Below, piece by piece: positions 51,042 through 59,907 of a stretch of 64,000 nucleotides of DNA. The position numbers were made by a program, and so were the translations under genes. Under the pieces are notes generated by a model. The model searched no databases and was not told the origin of the DNA. It saw only the letters and a program-made list of their open reading frames with translations. The DNA is from Robinsoniella peoriensis. Lineage in GTDB: Bacteria; Bacillota; Clostridia; Lachnospirales; Lachnospiraceae. The stretch is from positions 62,001-126,000 of the forward strand of contig NZ_JTGN01000017.1 of assembly GCF_000797495.1 (NCBI RefSeq), written 5' to 3'. Every line of letters starts with the position of its first letter. The first letter of the stretch is position 1.

Positions 51042-51751
51042 AAATGGTCCCACCTTTCTGGTATCTCATACAGAATAACTGTATTTTTAATAAGAAATAT
51101 AGTATAGCAGATGTTACAAATCATTGTCAAAAATTATAAGTACAATTTGGTAAAATAGCAATGGTATATTGTAAACAATCTATGTTGATTTGAAGAAAGA
51201 TATATTCTTACACATTCTATAATATGTCCCGTTTATAATCAGAAATTGAAATTATGGCAGGTAATATGAGGAAAAACAGTATGATAAAGTATTTTATTTT
51301 GGAATCTGGCTAGAATAGTGATCAGGACGTGCGCCGTTTCTGTCAAAATATATTGTTCGATTGTGTAAAATGAAGAAGAATTTCAATAAAAATGCTATGG
51401 AAAAATGTCGGATATACATGGAATACAATAAAAAACATGGAAAAATGTGATATATACATGGCACTAGAATATAAAAATGCACAAAAAAATATATAAAAGA
51501 TAGCAATAATGTGCAAAAAACAAATGCACATTTTTGTGGATTTCAAAGGGAAACCCTTTAAGTGGTCAAAATGCACATAAAAAATAGGTTTAATTATGGA
51601 TAAATAACATTTTGACATAAAAACACTACGATTAACCATTTAACATTTTACCATATTTGTTATAATAAGGACAAGTTAGAAAACACCGAATGAAAAATGG
51701 TGAGAAATTTGGAACTATAGACAATATTTATTTTTATAGGAGGAAATAAGT
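51042..51751 (+). other. 710-nt AT-rich regulatory gap before the second sugar importer
   Basis: No gene is seen. A 25-nt direct repeat occurs at 51397-51421 and 51437-51461 (three differences; both hold ATGGAAAAATGT and TATACATGG). AATGCACA recurs at 51476, 51523 and 51570, exactly 47 nt apart, with an inverted TGTGCA near 51509. A small AAAGGG/CCCTTT hairpin lies at 51545-51557. These motifs could bind the AraC-type regulators encoded nearby. A promoter lies at the 3' end. Confidence 0.55.
51658..51666 (+). promoter_or_regulatory. Extended -10 promoter of the second sugar importer
   Basis: TGTTATAAT is a perfect extended -10. No strong -35 is present at the right distance, which is common for activator-dependent sugar operons. 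The leader to the ATG at 51752 is about 80 nt. Confidence 0.6.
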
Positions 51752-53104
51752 ATGAAATTGAAAAAGGTAGTAACTTTAACTATGGCAGCAGCAATGGCTT
51801 TATCCCTTACCGCATGCGGCGGTGGTTCCGGAAGTACGGAAGGAACAAAAGCACCGGAGACACAGGCTGCGGGTGAAACTCAGGCAGCAGGTGACAGTGA
51901 AGCAGCATCAGAGAATACTGCTTCCGGAGATACATTATCCGTTATGATCTGGGATGCAAACCAAGAACCGGGTATCAATGAGATTCTTGGCGACTTCACA
52001 ACAAAGACCGGAATTAAGACAAACCTTCAGGTAGTAACCTGGGACGAGTATTGGACACTGTTAGAAGCAGGTGCCCAGGGCGGAACATTACCGGATGTAT
52101 TCTGGATGCACTCTAACGAAAGTTCCAGATATATGTCCAACGACATGTTATTAGATTTAACAGATAAGATTTCAGGCAGTGATGTGATCGACCCGGCGAA
52201 CTATCCGGAAGATATCTGGGGCCTGTATACTTATGACGATAAGTATTATGCAGTGCCAAAGGACGTGGATACCGTAGCATTGGTATATAATAAGAAAATG
52301 TTTGATGACGCAGGAGTTGCTTATCCGGATGACAGCTGGACCTGGGATACTTTTGTGGAAACTGCTAAAAAACTCACGAAAGAGGATGGCAGCCAGTATG
52401 GTACCGCGATTCGTAATTCCAATAACCAGGATGGTTATTACAATATGATTTATGATATGGGCGGTAAAGTTATCAGCGATGACAAGAAAACTTCCGGCTA
52501 TGACGATCCAAATACAATCAAAGGTATGCAGATTATCGAACAGATGATTAAAGATGGTTCTATGCCAAGCCAGGAGACAATGTCTGAGACAAATCCGGAA
52601 GCATTATTTACTTCAGGTAAAGTTGCAATGATTCCGCAGGGTTCCTGGATGGTAGCGTACTACCGTGACAATGAATATTCAAAAGCTAATGCAAGTTTTG
52701 CCGTTATTCCAAGTGCTGCAGACGGAACAAGAAAAACGATCTATAACGGTCTTGGATGGGCAGCTTCAGCAAATGGTTCCCATACAGATGAAGCATGGCA
52801 GTTAATCGAATATTTAGGTTCCAAAGAAGCGCAGGAAAAACAGGCTCAGTTAGGTGTAACCATGTCTGCTTATAACGGAACCTCTGATGCATGGGCACAG
52901 TCTGTACCGGAATTCAATCTCCAGTCTTTCCTGGATGTTATGAAACCGGAAAACATGGTTATCAGACCATATTCTACAAAGACAGTTACCTGGGAAAATA
53001 AAGTAAATGAAGTATTAAAGAGTGCATGGACCAGTGAAAAGAGCATGGAAGATGCTTGTAAAGAAGCAGCATCAGAAATGAATGCAATTCTTGCCGAAGA
53101 GTAA
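51752..53104 (+). CDS. Carbohydrate ABC transporter substrate-binding lipoprotein (likely alpha-galactoside)
   Basis: The signal peptide ends in SLTAC with Cys22 lipidated. A Thr/Ala/Glu-rich linker precedes the solute-binding domain (LSVMIWDANQEPG start, GVAYPDDSWTWDTF, VAMIPQGSWMVAYY). It delivers a sugar to the two permeases behind it. The ligand is inferred to be an alpha-galactoside, because GH36 and GH4 alpha-galactosidases flank the importer. AGGAGG precedes ATG 51752. Length of 450 aa is normal. No ATPase gene follows. Confidence 0.93.
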   Translation: MKLKKVVTLTMAAAMALSLTACGGGSGSTEGTKAPETQAAGETQAAGDSEAASENTASGDTLSVMIWDANQEPGINEILGDFTTKTGIKTNLQVVTWDEYWTLLEAGAQGGTLPDVFWMHSNESSRYMSNDMLLDLTDKISGSDVIDPANYPEDIWGLYTYDDKYYAVPKDVDTVALVYNKKMFDDAGVAYPDDSWTWDTFVETAKKLTKEDGSQYGTAIRNSNNQDGYYNMIYDMGGKVISDDKKTSGYDDPNTIKGMQIIEQMIKDGSMPSQETMSETNPEALFTSGKVAMIPQGSWMVAYYRDNEYSKANASFAVIPSAADGTRKTIYNGLGWAASANGSHTDEAWQLIEYLGSKEAQEKQAQLGVTMSAYNGTSDAWAQSVPEFNLQSFLDVMKPENMVIRPYSTKTVTWENKVNEVLKSAWTSEKSMEDACKEAASEMNAILAEE

Positions 53105-53139
53105 TTGTTTTTACAAATAATGATATAGCTGAGAGCGTG

Positions 53140-53172
53140 GTGCTGGCGTAGTGGTAGAGCTGACGCCGGCAC
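53140..53172 (+). other. Intercistronic stem-loop after the binding-protein gene
   Basis: GTGCTGGCGT (53140-53149) pairs with ACGCCGGCAC (53163-53172), a 10-bp GC-rich stem with one G-U pair, followed by GTTTTCTC. It may be a weak terminator or an mRNA end protector that lets the binding protein exceed the permeases. Confidence 0.65.
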
Positions 53173-53217
53173 GTTTTCTCAGGATGAAATGCAATACATA
53201 GAAAGAGGAGTGAGAAT

Positions 53218-54114
53218 ATGGCAAAACCAGGAGCTAAAGGAACCGCACGTGCCCGCAATGAGTTTTTATGGGGCTGGGCATTTATATTACCAACAATGAT
53301 AGGTTTGATTGTTTTGAATATTATCCCGATCATTCAGACAATTTATCAGAGTTTTTTCAAGACGGGTGATTTTGGTAAAGGTAATATTTTCGTTGGTGCA
53401 GCCAATTATACAAAACTGTTTGCAGACGGACAGGTATGGCAGGCACTGTTAAATACCTTTAAATATGCAATTGTAGAAGTACCTTTTTCAATTGCAATTG
53501 CCCTTATATTGGCTGTTTTGCTAAATCGCAAGATGAAAGGGCGCAGTGTATACAGAACGATTTTCTTCCTGCCGATGGTTGCGGCTCCGGCAGCGATTGC
53601 CATGGTATGGAGATGGTTATATAACTCTGATTTTGGTTTGATCAATAATCTGCTTCATACAAAAACAAACTGGATTTCCAATCCTAAAATTGCAGTATTT
53701 GCAATAGCGGTTATCGGGGTATGGTCTATAATCGGATATAATATGGTATTATTCTTATCCGGTTTGCAGGAAGTACCTCATGATTATTACGAAGCTGCAG
53801 AAATTGACGGGGCAACCGGAATCAAGCAGTTTTTCCACATTACCATTCCACTGATCTCTCCAACCATTTTCTTTGTACTGGTAACAAGAGTAATCGGCGC
53901 ATTACAGGTTTTTGACCTGATCTTCATGGTTATGGATAAATCAAATCCTGCACTGGAAAAGACACAGTCACTGGTATATCTGTTCTACCGCTATTCATTT
54001 ACGGAGAAAAATCTCGGTTATGGTTCTACAATTGTTGTGCTGCTCCTGGTGGTAATCATGATTATTACCGTATTCCAGATGATTGCGCAGAAAAAATGGG
54101 TTCATTATAATTAG
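53218..54114 (+). CDS. Sugar ABC transporter permease (MalF/UgpA type)
   Basis: Six membrane helices and the EAA loop (YYEAAEIDGATGIKQFFHITIPL, about 192-214). It forms the channel with the next gene's product. GAGGAGTGAG lies before ATG 53218. It is 298 aa, complete, and 113 nt behind the binding-protein gene, after the hairpin. Confidence 0.95.
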   Translation: MAKPGAKGTARARNEFLWGWAFILPTMIGLIVLNIIPIIQTIYQSFFKTGDFGKGNIFVGAANYTKLFADGQVWQALLNTFKYAIVEVPFSIAIALILAVLLNRKMKGRSVYRTIFFLPMVAAPAAIAMVWRWLYNSDFGLINNLLHTKTNWISNPKIAVFAIAVIGVWSIIGYNMVLFLSGLQEVPHDYYEAAEIDGATGIKQFFHITIPLISPTIFFVLVTRVIGALQVFDLIFMVMDKSNPALEKTQSLVYLFYRYSFTEKNLGYGSTIVVLLLVVIMIITVFQMIAQKKWVHYN

Positions 54115-54128
54115 AAGGAGGGAAAGTG

Positions 54129-54959
54129 ATGGAAACAAAGAAAAAAGCTGTTTCAGTATTGATTCACGTAATATTGATTTTAATTTCTATTACCATGCTT
54201 GTGCCTTTCCTTTGGATGATAATAACGGCATTTAAATCGGTAACAGAGGCAACACAGGTAGACCCGTTTGTAATTTTTCCAAAGGTGTGGAGAACAGACG
54301 CTTTTAAAGCAGTGTGGAATAATATGAATTTCCTGCTGCTTTATAAGAACACCTTATTATTGATTGTTGGAAGAGTTTTATGTGCAGTAATTACGGCAAC
54401 CATGGCAGGTTATGCCTTTGGACGACTGAATTTTAAAGGTAAAAATCTGATGTTTTCATTAGTGTTATTCCAAATGATGATTCCGGCGCAGATTTTTATC
54501 ATTCCTCAGTACTTAATGATCAGCAAAATGGGTATGATGAATACGATTTTTGCACTGGTTTTCCCGGGTCTTGTAACAGCGTTTGGAACATTCCTGTTAA
54601 GACAGGGATACATGGGTCTGCCAAATGACCTGGAAGAGGCAGCCAGACTGGATGGTTGTAATATAGGACAGACATTCCTGTTTATTATGGCTCCGCTGAC
54701 AAGGTCAGCGATGGTTGCACTGGGTATCTTCACAGCAGTATTTGCATTTAAAGACCTGATGTGGCCAATGATTGTAAATACAGACAAGAACATGCTTACC
54801 CTGTCTGCAGCGCTGGCGAAAATGCAGGGGCAGTATGTAACGAAATTCCCGGAACTGATGGCAGCGTCTCTGATTGCCTGTCTGCCGATGATCGTTATTT
54901 ATGTAATATTTCAGAAACAGTTCATCGAAGGTATTGCAACCTCCGGTGGTAAATTATAA
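54129..54959 (+). CDS. Sugar ABC transporter permease (MalG/UgpE type)
   Basis: Six membrane helices, the EAA loop (LEEAARLDGCNIGQTFLFIMAPL) and a C-terminal QKQFIEGIATSGGKL. ATG 54129 has AAGGAGG (54116-54122) 6 nt upstream; the GTG at 54126 is closer than ideal. It completes the importer begun at 51752. Length of 276 aa is normal. Confidence 0.95.
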   Translation: METKKKAVSVLIHVILILISITMLVPFLWMIITAFKSVTEATQVDPFVIFPKVWRTDAFKAVWNNMNFLLLYKNTLLLIVGRVLCAVITATMAGYAFGRLNFKGKNLMFSLVLFQMMIPAQIFIIPQYLMISKMGMMNTIFALVFPGLVTAFGTFLLRQGYMGLPNDLEEAARLDGCNIGQTFLFIMAPLTRSAMVALGIFTAVFAFKDLMWPMIVNTDKNMLTLSAALAKMQGQYVTKFPELMAASLIACLPMIVIYVIFQKQFIEGIATSGGKL

Positions 54960-54970
54960 TAGAGAATTAC

Positions 54971-55001
54971 AAAAGGGGACGCATAAAAACGCCCCCTTTT
55001 A
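54971..55001. terminator. Terminator after the second sugar importer
   Basis: AAAAGGGG-CG pairs with CG-CCCCCTTTT (54971-54982 with 54990-55000), with T on one side and A on the other. It serves the importer and the convergent AraC gene. Confidence 0.85.
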
Positions 55002-55022
55002 CAATCTGAAGTTTATCCCGGT

Positions 55023-55934
55023 TTACAATGATCGTACATTTACGTAATCATTTTTTTTCTCCAGCGTTACAAGATGTTCCGGAATTTCCCGAAAAGCTTT
55101 TGGACTGACGCTGTATTTTTGTTTAAATATTTTGGAAAAAGCCAATGGGTCGTCATAGCCTACCTGGATCGCAATCGTACTGATGGGTAAAGTAGTTTTT
55201 TGTAGGAGAGAAGCCGCTTTATTCATGCGAAGGCTGACCAGGAATTCCTGTGGTGAGACACCCATTGCTTTTTTAAAACTATTGGTAAGATAGCTTCGGT
55301 TAATTCCGATATAATTAGCCAGGTCGTTTATTTTTATCTTTTTTGAGTAGTTATGGGACATGAAATTAATAGCATGTTTTACGTAGACAGCTCCCGAGTA
55401 ATCGTAGTTAATATGTTCCTGATCCCGAAGGGAATAGTCTTCGATTATAATAGCCATAAACTGCATCAATAAACTGCCCCGCTTTAGTTCATTTGCGTAA
55501 GTAAGCTGACGTGCATCCAGCATTTTTGAAATACAGGTAATCAGCTTGTCCGTACAATTTAGTGAGATAGTTGGTTCTTCTTTTGAAAAACCGGCATTTG
55601 CAATGCATTCATAGGATTTCAAACCGTTAAATCCTATCCAAATATAAGACCAGGGATCTTCTTTATCAGCCTCGTAATAGCATTCTACACCAGGTATAAT
55701 TAAAAAAGCCTGATCCTTTACCAGAGGATATATTTCTTTGCCCACTTGAAAAAAGCCTTTGCCCTTGGTAATGACATGTATCACATATTCCGTACGCTTC
55801 TGCGGTCCAAAGCCAAATCCGGCTTCACAGTTCTCAATCCCACAATAGCTCAGGTACAAATCAACATAGTCACGCTGCAGGTCTTCCAGACACTTGTAGT
55901 TGGCAGAGTCGGTATAACCAACCTGTAATTCCAT
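55023..55934 (-). CDS. AraC family regulator, probably of the alpha-galactoside locus
   Basis: The N-terminal cupin-like domain (about 30-110) has FGPQKRTEYVIHVITKGKGFFQVG, which matches MsmR/RafR-type sugar regulators. The C-terminal AraC domain has two helix-turn-helices (IKINDLANYIGINRSYLTNSFKK and ISTIAIQVGYDDPLAFSKIFKQ). AGGAGGGG precedes the start at 55934. It is convergent to the importer genes, and is most likely their activator. Length of 303 aa is normal. Confidence 0.9.
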   Translation of the reverse strand: MELQVGYTDSANYKCLEDLQRDYVDLYLSYCGIENCEAGFGFGPQKRTEYVIHVITKGKGFFQVGKEIYPLVKDQAFLIIPGVECYYEADKEDPWSYIWIGFNGLKSYECIANAGFSKEEPTISLNCTDKLITCISKMLDARQLTYANELKRGSLLMQFMAIIIEDYSLRDQEHINYDYSGAVYVKHAINFMSHNYSKKIKINDLANYIGINRSYLTNSFKKAMGVSPQEFLVSLRMNKAASLLQKTTLPISTIAIQVGYDDPLAFSKIFKQKYSVSPKAFREIPEHLVTLEKKNDYVNVRSL

Positions 55935-56355
55935 GTAATCCCCTCCTCTATTTAACTGTATGTTTATTATAATATAGCGGGGGAATTGCGTCAACTTAAA
56001 GAAAAGGACGATTAGCTGCGATCCCCCAAAGTCAGAGGGATGGAGATTGGGGGATTGCAAGGATTCTGTCGGCTGGCAGCAGAATAGTTATTGACAGCAA
56101 AGCATTAGTTTGCTATTATCTAAATAAGATAATGGTTCAGTGCACAAATTTATCTATTTTTTAATTATGTATTTATATTTATTATTAAGTTCTTAGTTTT
56201 AATTTCTTATTTAATCCCACGCTTATTTTCAAAGCGAAATTCAATTATAGTATGTCAATAGGAAAACCATTATCTTATAGTTTGGAGCAATTTCTGCTAT
56301 GCTCTGTTTTTGAAATAGGTAGATTTCTGCATAGGAGTATAGAAAGTGAGGTTAT
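55935..56355. other. AT-rich gap with a perfect 13-bp inverted repeat
   Basis: TAAGATAATGGTT (56125-56137) and its exact complement AACCATTATCTTA (56265-56277) enclose 127 nt of very AT-rich DNA upstream of the Rpn-like gene. The pair could be a cruciform, an RNA stem, or the ends of a lost small element. No gene lies inside. A promoter for the Rpn gene is not clearly visible. Confidence 0.5.
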
Positions 56356-57261
56356 ATGCAGGAAGTGAAGCAAAAGCAGACCGGTGCTAATCAGATTGAA
56401 GATTCAGTAATGAAAACAATGGTACGTTTTTTTGCAGATGAGCTGCTCCCTTATTTGGGGATTAAAGGAAAGGTGAAGATGATTGCACCAACAGAGGAAA
56501 TACATATGGAGATAAAAAGGCTGTATGAAGATATGAATCTGATTATGGAGGACGGAACCTGGAAACATTTTGAGTTTCAGTCAACTAATGGAGGAATTAC
56601 GGATTTAAAAAGGTTTCGGGTTTATGAGGCATTAACCAGCCAGGAGAATAAAGTGCCGGTTGTGACTTACGTTTTGTTTTCCGGAAAGATTAAGAATCCA
56701 CAATATCAATTTACGGAAGGCATTAATACCTATCGGGTAATCCCTATTATTATGCAGAATAAGAATGCAGACCGGATCATAAAAAAACTCTTGAAAAAGC
56801 AGAAATGTGGAAAGCCTATAGAAAGGCAGGAACTGGTTGCCTTGGCGCTGACTCCATTGATACAGGGAAAAATACCAATGAAGGACCGGATTAAAAATGC
56901 GCTCCAGATTGTCAGTAAAGAGATTTGTTTAAGAGCAGAAGAGTCCCAAAAGATACAAGCGGTTATTTATGCATTGGCAGAGAAATTTTTGAAAAATGAA
57001 GAGATGGATGAAATTATGGGGGTAATGAATATGACAAGATTAGGGCAAATGTTAGTAGATGATGGGATTTCCCAGGGAATAGAGCTTGGGCTATCCCAGG
57101 GGAAGGCGGAAGCTATCGTGGAATTTTTGAATATAAAAGGAACTGTTTCAGACGATCTGCGGCAGAGGATTATATCGGAGAAGGATGTGGGAAGATTATC
57201 CGGGTGGATTAAAATAGCAGCAGTATCCAATACTATTGATGAGTTTCAGAAACAAATGTAG
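56356..57261 (+). CDS. Rpn family PD-(D/E)XK nuclease/transposase-like protein
   Basis: The core reads LYEDMNLIMEDGTWKHFEFQ, an Asp followed by a Glu-X-Gln pair, as in the PD-(D/E)XK nuclease fold of Rpn (YhgA-like) proteins. The C-terminal part has MTRLGQMLVDDGISQGIELGLSQGKAEAI, a family repeat common in Clostridia. Rpn proteins cut DNA and can promote recombination; many are poorly understood. AAGTGAGG precedes the ATG. The 301-aa frame is intact. It interrupts the alpha-galactoside locus, which suggests separate acquisition. Confidence 0.8.
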   Translation: MQEVKQKQTGANQIEDSVMKTMVRFFADELLPYLGIKGKVKMIAPTEEIHMEIKRLYEDMNLIMEDGTWKHFEFQSTNGGITDLKRFRVYEALTSQENKVPVVTYVLFSGKIKNPQYQFTEGINTYRVIPIIMQNKNADRIIKKLLKKQKCGKPIERQELVALALTPLIQGKIPMKDRIKNALQIVSKEICLRAEESQKIQAVIYALAEKFLKNEEMDEIMGVMNMTRLGQMLVDDGISQGIELGLSQGKAEAIVEFLNIKGTVSDDLRQRIISEKDVGRLSGWIKIAAVSNTIDEFQKQM

Positions 57262-57333
57262 GTATATTTTATTTCATGCTGTAGCCGTATCTGTCATTAT
57301 GATGAATAAAGTCAGTAAAAAGTATTGAAATAA

Positions 57334-57374
57334 GCAGGGGACCTCTTGAAGTATGCATTCAAGGTGTCCCCTGC
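57334..57374. terminator. Stem-loop between the Rpn and GH4 genes
   Basis: GCAGGGGAC (57334-57342) pairs with GTCCCCTGC (57366-57374), and CTTGAA/TTCAAG extends the stem inside. T-rich bases follow mainly on the minus strand, so it chiefly terminates the GH4 gene. Confidence 0.75.
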
Positions 57375-57428
57375 CAAAGAAAGGGGGGGAATTTATTTCA
57401 ACAATCTGCACGCCCCCGATTTTAATTA

Positions 57429-58751
57429 TTACTGAAAATCTTTCATATAATCTCCATGAGCTTCGATTAATTCATCACACATCTTTTTGATGTCAGTAAT
57501 ATTAAGTTCAGCACCGGTATGTGGATCCATCATGGCTGCCTGATAAATGTGGCTACGGTCTTTTGTAACGGCTGCTTCGATGGTCAGAAGCTGAGGATTA
57601 ATATTGGTCATATTCATAGCGGCTAACTGAACCGGCAGGCGTCCGACATGGCAAGGTGTTACTCCACTTCCGTCTACCAGACATGGGACCTCTACGCAGG
57701 CATCTGCAGGAAGATTATCGATTAAGCCAGTATTTAATACGTTACCGCCTATTTTATATGGTTTGTTCGTAACTACAGCTTCCATGATGTAAGAAGCGTA
57801 TTCCAGAGAACGTTCGTGGGTGATCTTGCCATCCTTTAAAATAGAAGCCTTTTCACTTTCCCATTCAGCGATCTGTTTGATACATCTTCTTGGATATTCA
57901 TCTAAAGGAATATTGTATTCTTCAATCATTTCCGGATATTTGGATTTGATGAAGAAAGAGTTGTACTCGGAGTTGTGCTCGCTGGACTCTGTACAGTAAT
58001 ATCCTAAAGTTTTAATATATTCATAACGAACCATGTCATTATGCTTTTCTTCCGCATTTTTCTTAGCAGCCCGTTCACGAATTTCCGGATATAAATCATT
58101 TCCGTCTTTATCACGGATCTCCAAAAGCCATCCCATATGGTTGATACCAGCGATGAGTTCACGTCTGTCATCCAGTTTATCTTCCATGCCAAGTGCTTTC
58201 ATAAGATCCTCTGAGCATTTTTGAACGCTGTGGCAGAGTCCAACGGTTTTGATTTTTGTATAACGCTGCATATATCCTGTTAACATCGCCATAGGATTGG
58301 TGTAATTCATGAAAAGTGTATCAGGGCAAACTTCTTCCATGTCTCTGGCGAAATCAGCCATAACCGGAATGGTACGCAGAGCTCTCATAATACCGCCGAT
58401 TCCCAGTGTATCCGCAATAGTCTGTCTTAAACCATATTTTTTAGGGATTTCAAAATCAGTTATTGTACATGGATCATATCCGCCAACCTGAATTGCATTA
58501 ACAACAAAATTAGCATTACGAAGGGCGTCTTTTCGATTTTCCACTCCTAAATAAGTTTTAATAGTAGCTCGTCCTTCATTTACGTTTTTGTTGATTGCCT
58601 GTAAAATAATCTCAGAATCTTCAAGGCGCTGTCTGTCGATGTCATAGAGTGCGATTTCACTTTCGCATAAAGCAGGGGTGCACATACAGTCACCCAGTAC
58701 ATTTCTTGCAAATATAGTGCTTCCGGCACCCATAAATGTTATTTTAATCAT
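57429..58751 (-). CDS. melA: GH4 alpha-galactosidase (NAD- and Mn-dependent, MelA type)
   Basis: The N-terminal Rossmann fold (MIKITFMGAGSTIF) binds NAD. The Mn/active-site motifs are GLCHS (Cys173, His174) and INHMGW (Asn204, His205), with EYNSFF downstream. GH4 enzymes cleave alpha-galactosides by a redox elimination rather than plain hydrolysis. The sequence is closer to MelA than to the phospho-alpha-glucosidases; a galacturonidase is the alternative. AGGAGGTCC precedes the start at 58751. It is 440 aa, cytoplasmic, and is the second alpha-galactosidase beside the same importer. Confidence 0.9.
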   Translation of the reverse strand: MIKITFMGAGSTIFARNVLGDCMCTPALCESEIALYDIDRQRLEDSEIILQAINKNVNEGRATIKTYLGVENRKDALRNANFVVNAIQVGGYDPCTITDFEIPKKYGLRQTIADTLGIGGIMRALRTIPVMADFARDMEEVCPDTLFMNYTNPMAMLTGYMQRYTKIKTVGLCHSVQKCSEDLMKALGMEDKLDDRRELIAGINHMGWLLEIRDKDGNDLYPEIRERAAKKNAEEKHNDMVRYEYIKTLGYYCTESSEHNSEYNSFFIKSKYPEMIEEYNIPLDEYPRRCIKQIAEWESEKASILKDGKITHERSLEYASYIMEAVVTNKPYKIGGNVLNTGLIDNLPADACVEVPCLVDGSGVTPCHVGRLPVQLAAMNMTNINPQLLTIEAAVTKDRSHIYQAAMMDPHTGAELNITDIKKMCDELIEAHGDYMKDFQ

Positions 58752-58887
58752 ATAGGACCTCCTGGTTTTATGTGGATAATATTTGTTATCTGTTGTAATT
58801 TATTATATAATAAATCATATGGGCAGACTATCCAAATTGTTTCGTAAAAATTGTTGATTTGTTGAAAAGTAATAGGAAGGAGATGCT

Positions 58888-59688
58888 ATGGAAAGCAGGT
58901 ATTCAAAATCCTTGTCGGTATTTTATGCGGGGAGGGAGAAATGTGAATCCGGTCATTTTTTTGGACCGGCATTACGCCCGCATTATCTGATGCATGTGGT
59001 AGTGAAGGGAAAAGGGACCTATGAAACAGGAGGTCAGAAAATGCATCTAAAGATGGGAGATGTATTTCTGATTTACCCAAACGAAATGACCCTGTACAGG
59101 GCGGACGATCAGGAACCATGGGAATATGCCTGGGTTGCTTTTGACGGTTATGAGGCAAAGAGAATCTTAAAAAGAACGGGATTTCAGGGGCATAAACTGA
59201 CATTTCAGCCGGAGCAGACAGATTTATTTATAGAAAGAATGCAAAAATTAGCACAGATATTTTTGGAGCATGAAGAAGATGAGTTTGAACTTACCGGAAT
59301 GTTTTATCAGGTAATGGCACTTATGGTACGGGAGTCGGATGAGCCAAAGGAAAGCTATGAGCAGCAATATTTCCAGAAAGCAGTGGATTATATCTGTCAT
59401 AACTATGGCTATCCCATTAAAATCAGCGATATAGCAAAGTACGTGGGGATTGACCGGACATATCTGTATAAGATCTTTATGGATGTAGAGCAGTGTGCGC
59501 CAAAGCAGTTTTTAATTCAATTTCGGTTGAAGACAGCGATGAATATGCTGGAAACGATGAAGTACAGTATTACAGAGACTGCGTATTCCTGTGGGTTTAA
59601 GGACGCAGCCTCATTCTGCAATCATTTTAAGAAGTTTACAGAGATGACGCCAAAGCAGTATCAGCGTTATCAGAAAAATGTCAAGTAA
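58888..59688 (+). CDS. AraC family regulator
   Basis: The N-terminal cupin-like domain has FFGPALRPHYLMHVVVKGKG, like the other AraC protein at 55023. The C-terminal HTH pair reads IKISDIAKYVGIDRTYLYKIF and ITETAYSCGFKDAASFCNHF. The two proteins look like paralogues with a shared sugar class. It is divergent from the GH4 gene and probably regulates it. GGAAGGAG precedes ATG 58888. Length of 266 aa is a little short but complete. Directly behind the stop begins a minisatellite. Confidence 0.9.
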   Translation: MESRYSKSLSVFYAGREKCESGHFFGPALRPHYLMHVVVKGKGTYETGGQKMHLKMGDVFLIYPNEMTLYRADDQEPWEYAWVAFDGYEAKRILKRTGFQGHKLTFQPEQTDLFIERMQKLAQIFLEHEEDEFELTGMFYQVMALMVRESDEPKESYEQQYFQKAVDYICHNYGYPIKISDIAKYVGIDRTYLYKIFMDVEQCAPKQFLIQFRLKTAMNMLETMKYSITETAYSCGFKDAASFCNHFKKFTEMTPKQYQRYQKNVK

Positions 59689-59692
59689 AAAA

Positions 59693-59872
59693 AGCAATAT
59701 AGTGATAGAAGCAGCACAGTAAAAGAAGCAGCACAGTAAAAGAAGCAGCACAGTAAAAGAAACAGAACAGTAAAAGAAACAGTATAGCAAAAGAAGCAGT
59801 ACAGTAAAAGAAGCAGTACAGTAAAAGAAGCATAACAGTAAAACAAACAGTATAGCAAAAAGTACAGTAGCA
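59693..59872. repeat. 17-bp minisatellite (about ten units)
   Basis: Degenerate tandem copies of a 17-nt unit, approximately AAGAAGCAGTACAGTAA, fill the gap between the convergent AraC and pilT genes. Several neighbouring units are identical, which implies recent slippage. Units have no palindrome or spacer, so it is not a CRISPR array. The minus strand gives an open frame of Phe/Leu/Cys only because of the repeat. Confidence 0.85.
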
Positions 59873-59907
59873 GCGAGGTAAGGTAGGTATGTCAATTGGA
59901 CAGCAGC

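Noticed and set aside
53140..53172. tRNA-like fragment (GTGGTAGAGC)
   Set aside because: The D-arm-like word is in the loop of a simple hairpin; no acceptor, anticodon or T arm can be formed.
59693..59872. Possible CRISPR array
   Set aside because: Units are only 17 bp, contiguous without spacers and not palindromic; no cas genes are near.
59611..59895. Minus-strand open frame rich in Phe, Leu, Cys and Tyr
   Set aside because: It is produced by the 17-bp tandem repeat read in the minus direction; no ribosome site and no protein-like organisation.
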